From positions 1 to 56,124 of IMG/VR virus record IMGVR_UViG_3300047163_000046: a stretch of 56,124 nt of DNA. The stretch is one strand, 5' to 3'. A program made the translations under genes and the position numbers. The notes beneath the pieces are model-generated. The model was not told the origin of the DNA. It worked only from the letters and a program-made list of their open reading frames with translations, and ran no database searches. Of the stretch, positions 25,993-35,194 are shown one piece after another. This DNA comes from a virus. Numbering within the stretch: the stretch's first letter is position 1; every line of letters begins with the position of its first letter.

Positions 25993-28900
25993 ATGGCATT
26001 CGTAGATCCAGATGCTCAGGCGGCGTCCGATTTCGTAGACCCGGACGAGGATGCCGGCACCCGCGAGTCGATTGCCGCGATCAACGCATCCGCCGGCGCT
26101 GCCATGGTCAAGCTGGCACTGGGCGGCATGTCGACGGTGGCGCGCGCCGCAAAGGCGGCCGGGGATTACGTTTCCGACAAGGTGGCCAGCGCCACGGGCA
26201 TCAACCTGGGCCACGTTCCCGACGTGCAAGACGCGCTCTTTGGGGCGATGACCGAAGCCGATCAGATGGCTGCAAAGTACCAGCTTCGTCCCGGCCAAAG
26301 CCCCAACATCAAGGGCGCCATCGCTGGAGGGGTGCTGACGCTGCCCGAGGCGATGGCCAGTTGGCCGCAACACGGCATCGACGTGGCTAACGACGTGCTG
26401 AACCGGGGCGGATCAAAAGCCGAGGCGGCTCAGGCCGCCATCCCGGTCGTCGGCTTCGACGCGGCCATGCAGCTTTTGAAAGTGCCAGAGAGCTTTTTGG
26501 CCAAGACCGGCCTGGGCGTGGTGGGCAAACAGGTCGCAAGCCGCAGCGCCATGGCCGGCGGCAACGTGGGCTTGGGCATCGCTCAGCGCGGCACGGAGAA
26601 CGTCACCTTGCCGGATCGGCCGGAATTTAAGGACATGCAACAGCCGCTCATGCCGAGCGCGGCCGAAGCTGTTTCCGAGGTTGGCATCGGCGCCTTGGCC
26701 GGTGGCCCGCATGGCCATACCGAAGCGGCGCCCCGCGCCTCAACGGTTGACCAGCTTCGCCAGGCCGCCGCCCTGCTTCGCGGGGAGATGCCGGAACCCG
26801 CGCCGCAGACCAGGGGTATCGACGTCTCGGAGCCGGAGGGCATCAACATGCCCCACCCGAACGACCGGGCCCCATCGATGGACCTCACCCCGGAGAGCTT
26901 TGTCGACGATCGCCCGCAGCCGAAGCCCGACACCAGGGGCATCTTGGCCAAGCCGGCGGGCAAGGGCGACGTGGAGGACGTGGAAGCGGCGCCGCCGCCC
27001 AAGGATGACATCGGCCAGATCACGGACGAGCAGATCACTGCCGCGCCGGCTCCGAAAGAGGAGGCGCCGGTCATCACCAAATCCGACCGCCAGGTGGAAC
27101 TTGAGCGCCTGCGCGGCTTGGCGGCCCACCCGGACGTGCAGGCCTCGCTTGACAGGCAGATCAGCGCCGAGCAGGACAAGGCCACAAAAGCCTTTGAGGC
27201 TGAGCAGAAACAGCGCCAAGCCGACCAGGCGGCGAAGGAAATGCGGGTGCTGGCCGCCAACACGGACGATCCCAAGATCCAGGCCGACCTGCTGGCCAAG
27301 GCCGAGAAGCTGTCGCCCACCCCCAAGCAGGAAAATGCCAAGCCGGCCGCCGAACCCAAAGCGGAGCTCAAGGCCGAATCGAACGCTCCAGAACCGTCTG
27401 CCGCGCCAGCGGAGGCTCCAAAAGAGCCGACCCCTCCCTCCAACCCGCCCGCTGGCGCGGCACCCGCTGAACCAGACCCCTACACGCCGGCTGCGCGCGC
27501 CGACGATCTGCGGGCCATGGCGCAGCACGAGTCCGGGTGGGCCCAACAGGGCGGCAGGATCATCCGGGGCAGGGGTGAGGGCGAGAGCCACGGCGGTGAC
27601 GATCCGGTGGTGGGCCGCACGTCCTGGATCCCGCAGAGCGAATGGTTCGGCGAGATGCGCCGGGCGTATCCCAAGGGGGCAAGCCTGTCCCATGAGGGCG
27701 ACATCCAGCGGGCGGTGGAGAAGGCGATCAAGGGCGAGCCCCTGAAAGCGGCCGAGAAGCGCACCGTCGATCACATGATGGACGAGATCAAGCGGCGGGA
27801 CGTGGAAGACCACGCCGCGCTGATGCGAAAACACGGGCATGGTGGAGAGCATGTTGACGACGTGGCCGCCGCCGCTCGCCTGCACGAGATTGACCCAAAT
27901 GCCTTAGAGCGCCTGGCCATCAAGCACCAGGACGACCCCGAGGAACGCGCTTATTACGCTGACGTCCGAAAGGAACTTGATGCCCACACCGCAGCAAGCG
28001 ATGCAACTCGTGCAGGCGATGAGCCCCGACCAGGTAGCAAGGCTGAAAAACCAGCAGTACGTGGAGACGCTGAAAAAAGCGCCGACATGGAACCAGCAGG
28101 CGACGCCCTACGGGATAAACAAGGCCCTGGGAACCCCGCAGCCAGCGACGGTACTGGGGCCGGATCAGAGGTTCAACCAGCCGGGGCCGAGCGCGGAGAT
28201 GCGCCCGCAGCCGAAGCCGGAAAGTCTGTAGCCGAAAACGTTGAGCGTTTCCGCAGCGAGCTTGCGAATCGGCACGCGCGCGAGGACGCCGCTCAAGGGC
28301 GGCTTGACGACATGGAGGAGCGCGGGGAAAGCCCGCAGGAGGTCGCGCAGAAGTTTTGGGAACACACCTACCAGCGCATGCACCCGGACGACCAAAAGCC
28401 GTTCCTGCGCCTGCTGCAAGAACATTCGGGCCGGGGCGACAAGCCGGTGGGTGACGTAGCCGAAGCCGCAAAGGATCTTGACCTTCCCGACAAACCCGAG
28501 CATTTGGAGGGCGCAAGTCGTGGGTTTGTTGCCATGATGGATGAGGCAAACCATCAATTCGGAGACGAGCGGATTGCCGGTTCCGGTGCAAAGGCCAAGG
28601 CCGCCATCGCGCGCGCAAGCGCCGAACCGTTCTCGCTGGAAAACCCGACTCCGCAGACGCTGCGCGAGCGTGAACAGGTGGCCAAGGACGCCGCCGCCGG
28701 CCAGCCGCCGCTGCTGCACGGCGGGGTGCCGGAGGGCATTCCGGGCTGGCAGCGGGTTGAGCGCGGCGAATCGCAGCCAAAAGCGCGGCGCGGGGAATCG
28801 CCGGAGGACATCAAAAAGGCTTGGGGCGTCCTGGGGGACAAGCCCGGTCAGCCGCGCATGGACGCCACGGTTGCGCACGTCAAGGCCTGGATGGACGCCA

Positions 28901-31900
28901 ACGGCCTGAGCAAATTCCACGAAAAAGTGCGCTACGTGCTGGACCCCGACATGAAGGCCGGCGTGGCTTATGCGGTCCTGGGCGAGGACGGCAGGTACGA
29001 GATCCGCGCGCATCCCGACGTGTTCAACGTGCACCCCAACCTGGCCGCCAAGATCATGCTCCACGAGCATGGGCACGTCATGGACTGGAACGGCCTGCTG
29101 TATTCGGACCACCCGGATTTTGAGGCGCGCATCGGCGCGGACGGCAAGATGGAGCCCGTGGGCGCCGTCCTGAAAGAACTGGTGGCAGCGGCCAAGCGCG
29201 ACCCGACCATCGGGCGGTTTTTCGACTACCCGATGAATGCTGTAAAGTGGCCGGAACTGGGCGAAAAGCCATGGAAGTTTCAGGCTGAAATGTTCGCCCA
29301 GGCGCTCGTGGCCGCGCGCTCGCGCGACCTCAAGGAGGTGCTGAGCCGTGAAGCCCCGCAAACCGCAAAATTCATCGAAGACGCCCTGGCCCACGCCAAA
29401 AAAGAGGGCATCGCCGCCGACAAGCCCACCGGAGCAGACCTCCAACGACTCCGGGATTCCTTCGCTCGATCCCGATCCGATGGAGGCGTTCGAGGGGATG
29501 GGGACGTCGCCGCTCGTCTGAGAGAAAAGCTCGAGTCTCCCATAGCCGGAGAGGAGGGCAAGCAAGACGAGAAAGAAGCCAAGACCTTCGGCAAGATCCT
29601 CCACGACAACTTCCGGCCGGCGCAGCTTCGACGCATGGCCGAAGCGGCGCGCGAGGAAAACGTCAAGCTGGAGAAGGGCACCGTCGACCCCATGAAGGGC
29701 CTGGCCTCCCTGCCCAAGGAGCAGCGAGAGGTCATGGAATTCCTCCAGGGCCGCGGTTACACGGATACGGTCCTGGACCACCTGCTCGGATCCAATTACC
29801 ACGTTTATGCCGGCGTGCACGTCCCGGAGCGCGAGGGCGAGGGCGGCGGCCTGATGGACACGATCGCCAAATACCTGCACCCCACGTCTCGCGGTGAGAT
29901 CGCTGAACACCAGGAGGGCATCATGCGCGCCAACTTCGGCGAGATGGCGCGCACCCGCGAACTGGCATTCGAGAAAATGCAGGGCTTGGCCAAGGAATTT
30001 GCCAAGCGATCCGCGCAGGAGAACGTCGATTTCTTCGATCGCATGGAGCGCGGCCAGGCCCAACCCACACCGGAGATGCAGAAGCAGGCCGATGCGCTGC
30101 GCGCCTTCCTGGACGCCAAGCGCAAGGAGGTCCAGGACCTCGGGACCGGCAAGCTCGAGAATTTCAATGAAAACTACATGCCGCACATTTACCGGGAGAA
30201 CGAAACCGCCAAGGCCCTTTTCTCCCGCCGGCCGCTGGAGGGCTCCAAGGCATTCCTGATGCGCCGCTCGATCCCATTCCAGAAGGATGCGATGCGCTGG
30301 CGCTCCTACGATGAGGACGGCAATTTCCTGGCCAGCCATGACACCCAGGAGGAGGCAGAGGCGGCCAACCAGGCTTATGCCGACAAGCGCCTTGCCGCCG
30401 CGCGCGAGGCCTTGCCCAAGGCGCAACTGGAACACGAGGCCGCCAAGGTTGCATTGAAGCAGGCCGACACGGCTCCCAAGATGCGCGCCGGCCTGGAAGC
30501 CCGCGACGCCGCCGCCGCGAAGCTCAAGGAAGTGCGTGGCGAGATTGCGTCAGCGCAGGCGTTTGCCGAAAAGGGCGGCTCACCCGCCGGCAAACCGCTC
30601 ACCCCGATCTCTGCGAACCCCGTGGAATTGGCGCTGCTCAAGGCCCGCGAGATGGATCGTTACATCGCCGGCCAACGGATCTTCGACGAGATGAAGGCGC
30701 AAGGCCTGGCCAGCCTGGTGGCCCACGGCGAGAAGACGCCCGTGGGGTACACGAAGATTAACGACAAGATCGCCAATGGCGGGGCCGCTGGCCACTACTA
30801 CGCGCCCGACGAGGCGGCGACGCTGCTCAACAACCACGTTTCGCCAGGCCTGCAAGGCAATTCAATCTACGACGCAATGCGCGGCATCAGCATGGCGCTC
30901 AACGGGTTGCAGCTTGGCCTGTCCGCATTCCACCTGGGATTCACCACGCTCGACTCGATGGTCTCGCGCGCGGCCCTGGCCAACAAGCAACTCTCGCGTG
31001 GGGACGTCGGCAAAGCCGCGTACAACTACCTTCAGGCGGTGAACCCCGCGCAGCCTTTCATGAACTACTGGAAAGGCGACAAGCTGCTCAAGGCATACCT
31101 GGGCAAGCTCGATTCCCCGGAGATGGCGCCCATCGTCGCGGCCCTCCAGCAGGCTGGTGGTCGGATTCGGCAGGATGACTTCTACCGCAACGCGACGGTC
31201 AACGCCTTTCGCAATGCGCTCCAGAACCACCAGTGGGGCCGCGCGGCCAGGACCCTGCTGCCCACGGTACTTGACCGCATCAACGCGCCCATCTTTGAAC
31301 ACTTGGTGCCACGGCAAAAGCTCGGCGTCTTCTTCGACCTGGCCAAGGATCACCTGGAAGCCCACCCGGACGAGGACGTGCAGACCCGCACGAAAAACCT
31401 GGGCAAGATGTGGGATTCGGTCGACAACCGCATGGGCCAGATGGTCTACGACAACGTATTTTGGAACCACGCGCTCAAGGACGGCCTGATGCTGGCGGTG
31501 CGCTCGGTCGGCTGGAACCTGGGCACGTTCCGCGAGTTGGGTGGTGGGGTCAAGGACATCAAGGACATCCCGAAGCTCGGGCATATTTCCGATCGCACGG
31601 CCTACCTGATTGCACTCCCGCTGATGGGCGCGGTGTACGGGGCCATCACGCAGCAGCTTTACGGCGCGGCGGCGGGCAAGAGCGTGGAGGAATCCATGCC
31701 GCAATCGGCCATGGACCTCTATTTCCCGCGCACATTCAAGACCCGCGCCGATGGCACGGAAGACCGCGTATCGCTGCCAACCTATAACAAGGACATGGCG
31801 GCCTACTACAACGATTTCCGCAACTTCGTGAAGTACGGGGCCGATCCCTTCCAGACGCTCGAGAACAAGGCGAACCCGGCGATCTCCACCGTCTCGCAGC

Positions 31901-32370
31901 TTGCGCACGACCAGGACTATTTCGGCCACGCCATCCACAATCCCGCCGATGGAGCCGTGCGCCAGGCGCAGGACACCGCGCGATTCCTTATCAAGCAATT
32001 CGAGCCGTTCGCGGTGCGCAACTTCCAGCAGCAGCAAACCCTGGAGGGCAAGCCGACCAGTCCGTTCGATGATCCGAAAAGCTACCTCACGTCGCCTGCG
32101 AACATCGGCGTGGTGCCGGCGCCGGGCTACATCACGAAGACCGACGAGCAGAACGAGTCCTCGCAGATTTCGCGCCTGCGCGAGCCCCTGATCGGGAAAT
32201 TCCGCGACGAGTTGGCCGAACCCGACGCCGATCGCTCCGTGATCGAGGCCCGCATGAAGGCCTCCGGCCTGTCCAAGCAGGACATCAAATACGTGCTGCG
32301 CTCAGCCGGCGGCCACCTCCGGGGGCGGACAAAGACATTCGGGGAAATGCCAGATGAATCCCGCCCGTAA
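25993..32370 (+). CDS. Giant multidomain internal virion protein with zincin motif
   Basis: This 2125-residue protein is the longest gene. The N terminus has repeated FVDPD motifs. Residues about 240-520 are low-complexity (Ala/Pro/Glu/Lys). Residues about 960-1130 contain LHEHGH (H1024, E1025, H1028), a zinc-metalloprotease HExxH motif, with a candidate third ligand Glu near 1099 (QAEMF). Residues about 1450-1530 are coiled coil, and a hydrophobic segment near 1870-1890 (YLIALPLMGAVYGAI) could cross a membrane. It resembles large polyvalent phage proteins. A role in DNA ejection is likely; protease activity is inference. Confidence 0.75.
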   Translation: MAFVDPDAQAASDFVDPDEDAGTRESIAAINASAGAAMVKLALGGMSTVARAAKAAGDYVSDKVASATGINLGHVPDVQDALFGAMTEADQMAAKYQLRPGQSPNIKGAIAGGVLTLPEAMASWPQHGIDVANDVLNRGGSKAEAAQAAIPVVGFDAAMQLLKVPESFLAKTGLGVVGKQVASRSAMAGGNVGLGIAQRGTENVTLPDRPEFKDMQQPLMPSAAEAVSEVGIGALAGGPHGHTEAAPRASTVDQLRQAAALLRGEMPEPAPQTRGIDVSEPEGINMPHPNDRAPSMDLTPESFVDDRPQPKPDTRGILAKPAGKGDVEDVEAAPPPKDDIGQITDEQITAAPAPKEEAPVITKSDRQVELERLRGLAAHPDVQASLDRQISAEQDKATKAFEAEQKQRQADQAAKEMRVLAANTDDPKIQADLLAKAEKLSPTPKQENAKPAAEPKAELKAESNAPEPSAAPAEAPKEPTPPSNPPAGAAPAEPDPYTPAARADDLRAMAQHESGWAQQGGRIIRGRGEGESHGGDDPVVGRTSWIPQSEWFGEMRRAYPKGASLSHEGDIQRAVEKAIKGEPLKAAEKRTVDHMMDEIKRRDVEDHAALMRKHGHGGEHVDDVAAAARLHEIDPNALERLAIKHQDDPEERAYYADVRKELDAHTAASDATRAGDEPRPGSKAEKPAVRGDAEKSADMEPAGDALRDKQGPGNPAASDGTGAGSEVQPAGAERGDAPAAEAGKSVAENVERFRSELANRHAREDAAQGRLDDMEERGESPQEVAQKFWEHTYQRMHPDDQKPFLRLLQEHSGRGDKPVGDVAEAAKDLDLPDKPEHLEGASRGFVAMMDEANHQFGDERIAGSGAKAKAAIARASAEPFSLENPTPQTLREREQVAKDAAAGQPPLLHGGVPEGIPGWQRVERGESQPKARRGESPEDIKKAWGVLGDKPGQPRMDATVAHVKAWMDANGLSKFHEKVRYVLDPDMKAGVAYAVLGEDGRYEIRAHPDVFNVHPNLAAKIMLHEHGHVMDWNGLLYSDHPDFEARIGADGKMEPVGAVLKELVAAAKRDPTIGRFFDYPMNAVKWPELGEKPWKFQAEMFAQALVAARSRDLKEVLSREAPQTAKFIEDALAHAKKEGIAADKPTGADLQRLRDSFARSRSDGGVRGDGDVAARLREKLESPIAGEEGKQDEKEAKTFGKILHDNFRPAQLRRMAEAAREENVKLEKGTVDPMKGLASLPKEQREVMEFLQGRGYTDTVLDHLLGSNYHVYAGVHVPEREGEGGGLMDTIAKYLHPTSRGEIAEHQEGIMRANFGEMARTRELAFEKMQGLAKEFAKRSAQENVDFFDRMERGQAQPTPEMQKQADALRAFLDAKRKEVQDLGTGKLENFNENYMPHIYRENETAKALFSRRPLEGSKAFLMRRSIPFQKDAMRWRSYDEDGNFLASHDTQEEAEAANQAYADKRLAAAREALPKAQLEHEAAKVALKQADTAPKMRAGLEARDAAAAKLKEVRGEIASAQAFAEKGGSPAGKPLTPISANPVELALLKAREMDRYIAGQRIFDEMKAQGLASLVAHGEKTPVGYTKINDKIANGGAAGHYYAPDEAATLLNNHVSPGLQGNSIYDAMRGISMALNGLQLGLSAFHLGFTTLDSMVSRAALANKQLSRGDVGKAAYNYLQAVNPAQPFMNYWKGDKLLKAYLGKLDSPEMAPIVAALQQAGGRIRQDDFYRNATVNAFRNALQNHQWGRAARTLLPTVLDRINAPIFEHLVPRQKLGVFFDLAKDHLEAHPDEDVQTRTKNLGKMWDSVDNRMGQMVYDNVFWNHALKDGLMLAVRSVGWNLGTFRELGGGVKDIKDIPKLGHISDRTAYLIALPLMGAVYGAITQQLYGAAAGKSVEESMPQSAMDLYFPRTFKTRADGTEDRVSLPTYNKDMAAYYNDFRNFVKYGADPFQTLENKANPAISTVSQLAHDQDYFGHAIHNPADGAVRQAQDTARFLIKQFEPFAVRNFQQQQTLEGKPTSPFDDPKSYLTSPANIGVVPAPGYITKTDEQNESSQISRLREPLIGKFRDELAEPDADRSVIEARMKASGLSKQDIKYVLRSAGGHLRGRTKTFGEMPDESRP

Positions 32371-32432
32371 ACGAGCCTTTGAGTACCGCGTTTGCGCTAC
32401 CCTTGGCGCTTTACCCTCGGCTGGAGAACGAC

Positions 32433-32780
32433 GTGAGCGATGACCTCAAGGCGGCGGCGGAAGTGGCGGGCACGGGCGCCGGCATTGGCGGTGTTACAGG
32501 CGTCATCCGCATGGTTGCGCTCGGCCAGGCCGGCGGATGGGCTGCCTGGTTTAGCATCACCGTGGCGTCCTTGCTCGTGGGAATGCTGGCCGGGCTGTGC
32601 GCTTCCTCAGTCTCGGTGGACGGTGCGCCGATGAGCGAAAAAATGCAGTGGGCCATCATCATCATCGCTGGCCTGGTGGCCAAGGATTTCCTGACCGGCT
32701 TGCGCGCGATCGGGGACGAATTTGCTCACGACCCGCTCGCCCTGGTTCTCCGAATCATTCGAGCAATTCGTGGACAATGA
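32433..32780 (+). CDS. Putative holin
   Basis: This 115-residue membrane protein has two to three hydrophobic segments (ITVASLLVGMLAGLCAS; MQWAIIIIAGLVAKDFLTGL) and a charged C terminus. Such proteins form inner-membrane holes at lysis. It opens the lysis cluster. I chose GTG 32433 because CTGGAG lies upstream and the segment before it looks non-coding. It ends one base before the next gene. Confidence 0.7.
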   Translation: MSDDLKAAAEVAGTGAGIGGVTGVIRMVALGQAGGWAAWFSITVASLLVGMLAGLCASSVSVDGAPMSEKMQWAIIIIAGLVAKDFLTGLRAIGDEFAHDPLALVLRIIRAIRGQ

Positions 32781-32781
32781 C

Positions 32782-33117
32782 ATGACCCTCCTCATGCAAC
32801 TGGCCTTCACCCTCCTCTACCTGGGCGCGTTCATCCTGTCGCTGGCGGTCTTCACCAGCCAGGCCACGGGCAATTCCGAAACCCTGGGCGCGGCGCGGCT
32901 CATCCGCGTCGCCTCCTGGGCCGTGGCCTCGCTGTGGGGAATCGAGCGCGCCCTGGAATTCCCTGGCACGCCGCTGACCTCTCCCATGGTCATCGTTGCG
33001 GGAGCCCTCGCGTTCTCCGAGATCGTGGCCGGCGTCAGACTGTTTCGCAAGATCATGCGCGAGGAAGTGGTCGTGGAGCCCGCCAGGTCTTTCAAGTTTC
33101 ACACTAAGTTGCCATAA
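32782..33117 (+). CDS. Second small membrane protein, holin or antiholin candidate
   Basis: This 111-residue protein has about three transmembrane helices (LLMQLAFTLLYLGAFILSL; SWAVASLWGIERAL; MVIVAGALAFSEIVAGV) and a basic tail. It follows the first holin-like gene within two bases. Paired membrane proteins in a lysis cluster often act as holin and antiholin. Which one is the pore former is not decidable here. Confidence 0.6.
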   Translation: MTLLMQLAFTLLYLGAFILSLAVFTSQATGNSETLGAARLIRVASWAVASLWGIERALEFPGTPLTSPMVIVAGALAFSEIVAGVRLFRKIMREEVVVEPARSFKFHTKLP

Positions 33118-33124
33118 TCGCTCG

Positions 33125-33586
33125 ATGGAAACGCTGCTCATCCTGCGCGAAACCTCTGGCCACGAGGGCACGTTCGGCGCCGCCACCTTCCGCGACACGT
33201 CCTGGCATAGCCTCGAGCTACCCTGGAAAATGAACCGGCCGAATTTCTCCTGCATCCCGGCCGGCGTCTACGTGGGCAAGCTGGTCCCGTCGCCGCGCTT
33301 TGGGCGCATGGTCTACCTCCTCCAGGACGTGCCGGGCCGCTCGGACGTGGAGCAGCACGGCGCCAACTGGGCCGGCGACACCACCCTGGGCTGGTACTCC
33401 GACCTGGAGGGCTGTATCACCATGGGCCTGGACGTCACCGAGATGCAGCCTTCGAAGCCGGGGTTCGCCCCGCAGCTTGCCGTGGCGCGCTCGTGGGCAG
33501 CGGTCCAGGAATTCCAGGACATGACCGGCGGCGCCGACGTCCTGTTCGACATCCGATGGAAGGGCGACAACCCGGAGGTCGTGTGA
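33125..33586 (+). CDS. DUF5675 protein, possible lysis enzyme
   Basis: This 153-residue protein matches a family I know as DUF5675: LELPWKMNRPNFSCIPAGVY, SPRFGRMVYLLQDV, GRSDVEQHG and SDLEGCITMG. The H78...S92-x-x-x-G-C97 arrangement recalls the YkuD L,D-transpeptidase active site (H...[S/T]-x-G-C). It lies between two holin-like genes and the spanins, exactly where an endolysin is expected, and no lysozyme, amidase or endopeptidase was found elsewhere. A peptidoglycan role is my inference; the family function is officially unknown. Confidence 0.7.
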   Translation: METLLILRETSGHEGTFGAATFRDTSWHSLELPWKMNRPNFSCIPAGVYVGKLVPSPRFGRMVYLLQDVPGRSDVEQHGANWAGDTTLGWYSDLEGCITMGLDVTEMQPSKPGFAPQLAVARSWAAVQEFQDMTGGADVLFDIRWKGDNPEVV

Positions 33587-33831
33587 CCTTCACCTTCCTG
33601 CGCCATCTCCTGACGGGCACGGATAATCGCAGCTACGAACTGGCCGAGACGTTGATCGGCGTCCTGGGCCTCATCCTCATCCTTTGCACCGTTTGGGACT
33701 ACTTTATCCGGGGCCACGACTGGCGCCCGGAGATCACCATCGGTGCCGGCTCTGCCCTGGTTGGCACGCTTGGGGCCGTGCAGCGCCTCCGGGGCGATCC
33801 CGGCAAACCCCCACCGCAGGATGGATCCTAA
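33583..33831 (+). CDS. Small membrane protein in lysis cluster
   Basis: This 82-residue protein starts at GTG four bases inside the previous gene (GTGTGA). It has two hydrophobic segments (LIGVLGLILILCTVWDYFI; ITIGAGSALVGTLGAV) and a polar Pro-rich tail. It shares one base with the spanin gene that follows. It may be a further holin-like factor. Function is inferred from hydrophobicity and position only. Confidence 0.55.
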   Translation: MTFTFLRHLLTGTDNRSYELAETLIGVLGLILILCTVWDYFIRGHDWRPEITIGAGSALVGTLGAVQRLRGDPGKPPPQDGS

Positions 33832-34337
33832 TGCCACCGATCTCGCTGAAGCTCGTCCTGGAACTGGCCAGCGCAGCCCTCCTGATGGCCCTGGGAGCGT
33901 TCTTGGCGGTCTGGCTGTATGCCAACCCCAGGATCCACGGACTTCAAGTCCAGATCGCCCAAATTCAAGCCGAGGATGCCAAGGCAACCGCCAGCTTCCT
34001 GGCCGCCGCCCAAGCCAAAGAGAAGGAGTTGCAGGATGCAAAAGACGCCGCTGAGGCCCAATTCGCCGCTGCCCAAGCCGAAAATGAGAAGCGCGCTGCT
34101 GCTTTGCTCGCTCGCAATGGCAGCTTGCAGCGCATCATTGCCAGTTACTCCGCAAATCACGACGGCACAGTGCCCCGCGCTTCCGACGCCGCCTGTCCCG
34201 TTGATGACCGCCCCGCCGTCCTCGGGCCACTTCTCAGCGAATGTCTCAGCGTTGCAAGCGAAAGTGCAAGCGGCGCTGACGCATTAGCCGATCAAGTCAG
34301 AGGACTTCAACGATTCCTTTCTGGAGCATCACCATGA
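33831..34337 (+). CDS. Rz: Inner-membrane spanin (Rz-like)
   Basis: This 168-residue protein has one N-terminal transmembrane helix (SAALLMALGAFLAVWLY) and a long periplasmic Ala/Gln/Lys coiled coil (AQAKEKELQDAKDAAEAQF). This is the classical i-spanin layout. It pairs with the lipoprotein encoded inside it to fuse the inner and outer membranes in the last step of lysis. It overlaps its upstream neighbour by one base and the next gene by four. Confidence 0.8.
   Translation: MPPISLKLVLELASAALLMALGAFLAVWLYANPRIHGLQVQIAQIQAEDAKATASFLAAAQAKEKELQDAKDAAEAQFAAAQAENEKRAAALLARNGSLQRIIASYSANHDGTVPRASDAACPVDDRPAVLGPLLSECLSVASESASGADALADQVRGLQRFLSGASP
34084..34287 (+). CDS. Rz1: Outer-membrane spanin (Rz1-like lipoprotein) nested in Rz
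   Basis: This 67-residue product is read in another frame inside Rz. It begins MRSALLLCSLAMAACSASLP, a signal peptide with a lipobox-type A-M-A-A-C (lipidated Cys15). The mature part is Pro-rich (CPALPTPPVPLMTAPPSSG) and short, typical of Rz1. The nested arrangement and the lipoprotein support a Gram-negative host. The lipobox has Met at position -3, a tolerated variant. Confidence 0.78.
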   Translation: MRSALLLCSLAMAACSASLPVTPQITTAQCPALPTPPVPLMTAPPSSGHFSANVSALQAKVQAALTH

Positions 34338-34660
34338 GTACCCTCACCGAAGTCATCAAGCTGGTCCCCTTCGACGCGCCCATCAACACGGTGGTCGCCT
34401 CGATCCTGGTCACCGCCACGGAGGCCGGCGGCGCCACATCGTCCGCGAGCATCACGTCGCTCACCCCGGACGCCAATGGCACCCTGACCGCGCCGCCCAT
34501 CCTGCTCAGTCCGGGCACCTGGACGGTCAAGGCCCAAGCCCTTGACGTCGCCGGCTCGCCCATCGGCCCGGCCGCCTTCGATCCCACGCCCTACACGGTG
34601 AGCGCGCCGACGACGGTATCCGTGGAGATCCCTGGCTCGCTGTCGGGCACCGTGGCGTGA
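34334..34660 (+). CDS. Ig-like structural protein
   Basis: This 108-residue protein has a Val/Thr/Ala/Pro-rich beta pattern (VVASILVTATEAGGATSSAS; WTVKAQALDVAGSPI; PTTVSVEIPGSLSGTVA), consistent with an Ig-like domain of the kind used as virion decoration. It comes after the lysis cluster and its ATG overlaps the Rz stop region. No family is firmly recognised. Confidence 0.5.
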   Translation: MSTLTEVIKLVPFDAPINTVVASILVTATEAGGATSSASITSLTPDANGTLTAPPILLSPGTWTVKAQALDVAGSPIGPAAFDPTPYTVSAPTTVSVEIPGSLSGTVA

Positions 34661-34812
34661 TTTTTCGCTGGATCATGGCGCTTTACCGCGCCCTGAGGGT
34701 CCTGTGGCGCTGGTACGTTCGGCCCCGCAGGACCCATATCGTGATGATCCCTGGGCGGATCCACGGCAAGATGCGTCACTGGAGACACAGAAAATGGAAC
34801 GAACACCCGTGA
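34657..34812 (+). CDS. Small basic Trp-rich protein (tentative)
   Basis: This 51-residue frame starts at a GTG overlapping the previous TGA. It is very basic with many Trp and Arg (LYRALRVLWRWYVRPRRTHI) and has more G/C third positions than the competing frame. An ATG at 34675 is an alternative start. It overlaps the start of the KTSC gene by 19 bases. It could be a real small gene or merely the 5' leader of that gene. Confidence 0.35.
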   Translation: MIFRWIMALYRALRVLWRWYVRPRRTHIVMIPGRIHGKMRHWRHRKWNEHP

Positions 34813-35021
34813 AATCGAGCATGATTCGCAGTGTCGGGCACGATGCCGATGCCAAGATCCTGGAGGTCGAATTCAACGACGGCGCGATCCACCGCTACCA
34901 CGGCGTCACGCACGACCACCACAACGACCTGATGAAGGCCGAATCAATCGGCAAGCACTTCCACCACCATATCCGCCACAAGTACGAGTCGCACAAGGTC
35001 GAGCAGGAATTGAAGGCCTAG
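34794..35021 (+). CDS. KTSC domain protein
   Basis: This 75-residue protein consists of a KTSC domain: the pattern SSMIRSVGHDADAKILEVEF, DGAIHRYHGV, then SIGKHFHHHIR fits this small phage and bacterial family (often found fused to or beside RNA- or DNA-related proteins). The ATG at 34794 has GGAG about 11 bases upstream. Upstream extension would add 30 residues that look non-homologous. Its stop overlaps the convergent gene at 35018 on the other strand. The molecular function of KTSC proteins is not established. Confidence 0.75.
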   Translation: MERTPVKSSMIRSVGHDADAKILEVEFNDGAIHRYHGVTHDHHNDLMKAESIGKHFHHHIRHKYESHKVEQELKA

Positions 35022-35194
35022 CGATTCCACTTCCGCGCGTTTTCCGCAAAGACGGCCCGCTTGGCCTTCACGCCGCCCTTGGCCTTTTCTTTTTCGATGT
35101 CGGCCTCGGTGATTTTTGCGTCAGGTTTGAGGCCCAGGTCCTTGTGCATCTGACCCTTCTTGACCTTGATCGGCTTGGTTTTGGACGTTGCCAT
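35018..35194 (-). CDS. Small basic protein
   Basis: This 58-residue basic protein (MATSKTKPIKVKKGQMHKDL) has a strong GGAGGG ribosome site eight bases upstream. Its start overlaps the previous gene's tail and its stop overlaps the convergent KTSC stop. It is Lys-rich without hydrophobic core and is probably disordered and nucleic-acid binding. It is the last gene of the leftward recombination operon. Confidence 0.6.
   Translation of the reverse strand: MATSKTKPIKVKKGQMHKDLGLKPDAKITEADIEKEKAKGGVKAKRAVFAENARKWNR

Noticed and set aside
33125-33586. Annotated endolysin (lysozyme or amidase)
   Set aside because: No catalytic pattern of known lysozymes, amidases or endopeptidases is present; the YkuD-like reading is only a hypothesis, so the gene is named by its DUF5675 similarity.
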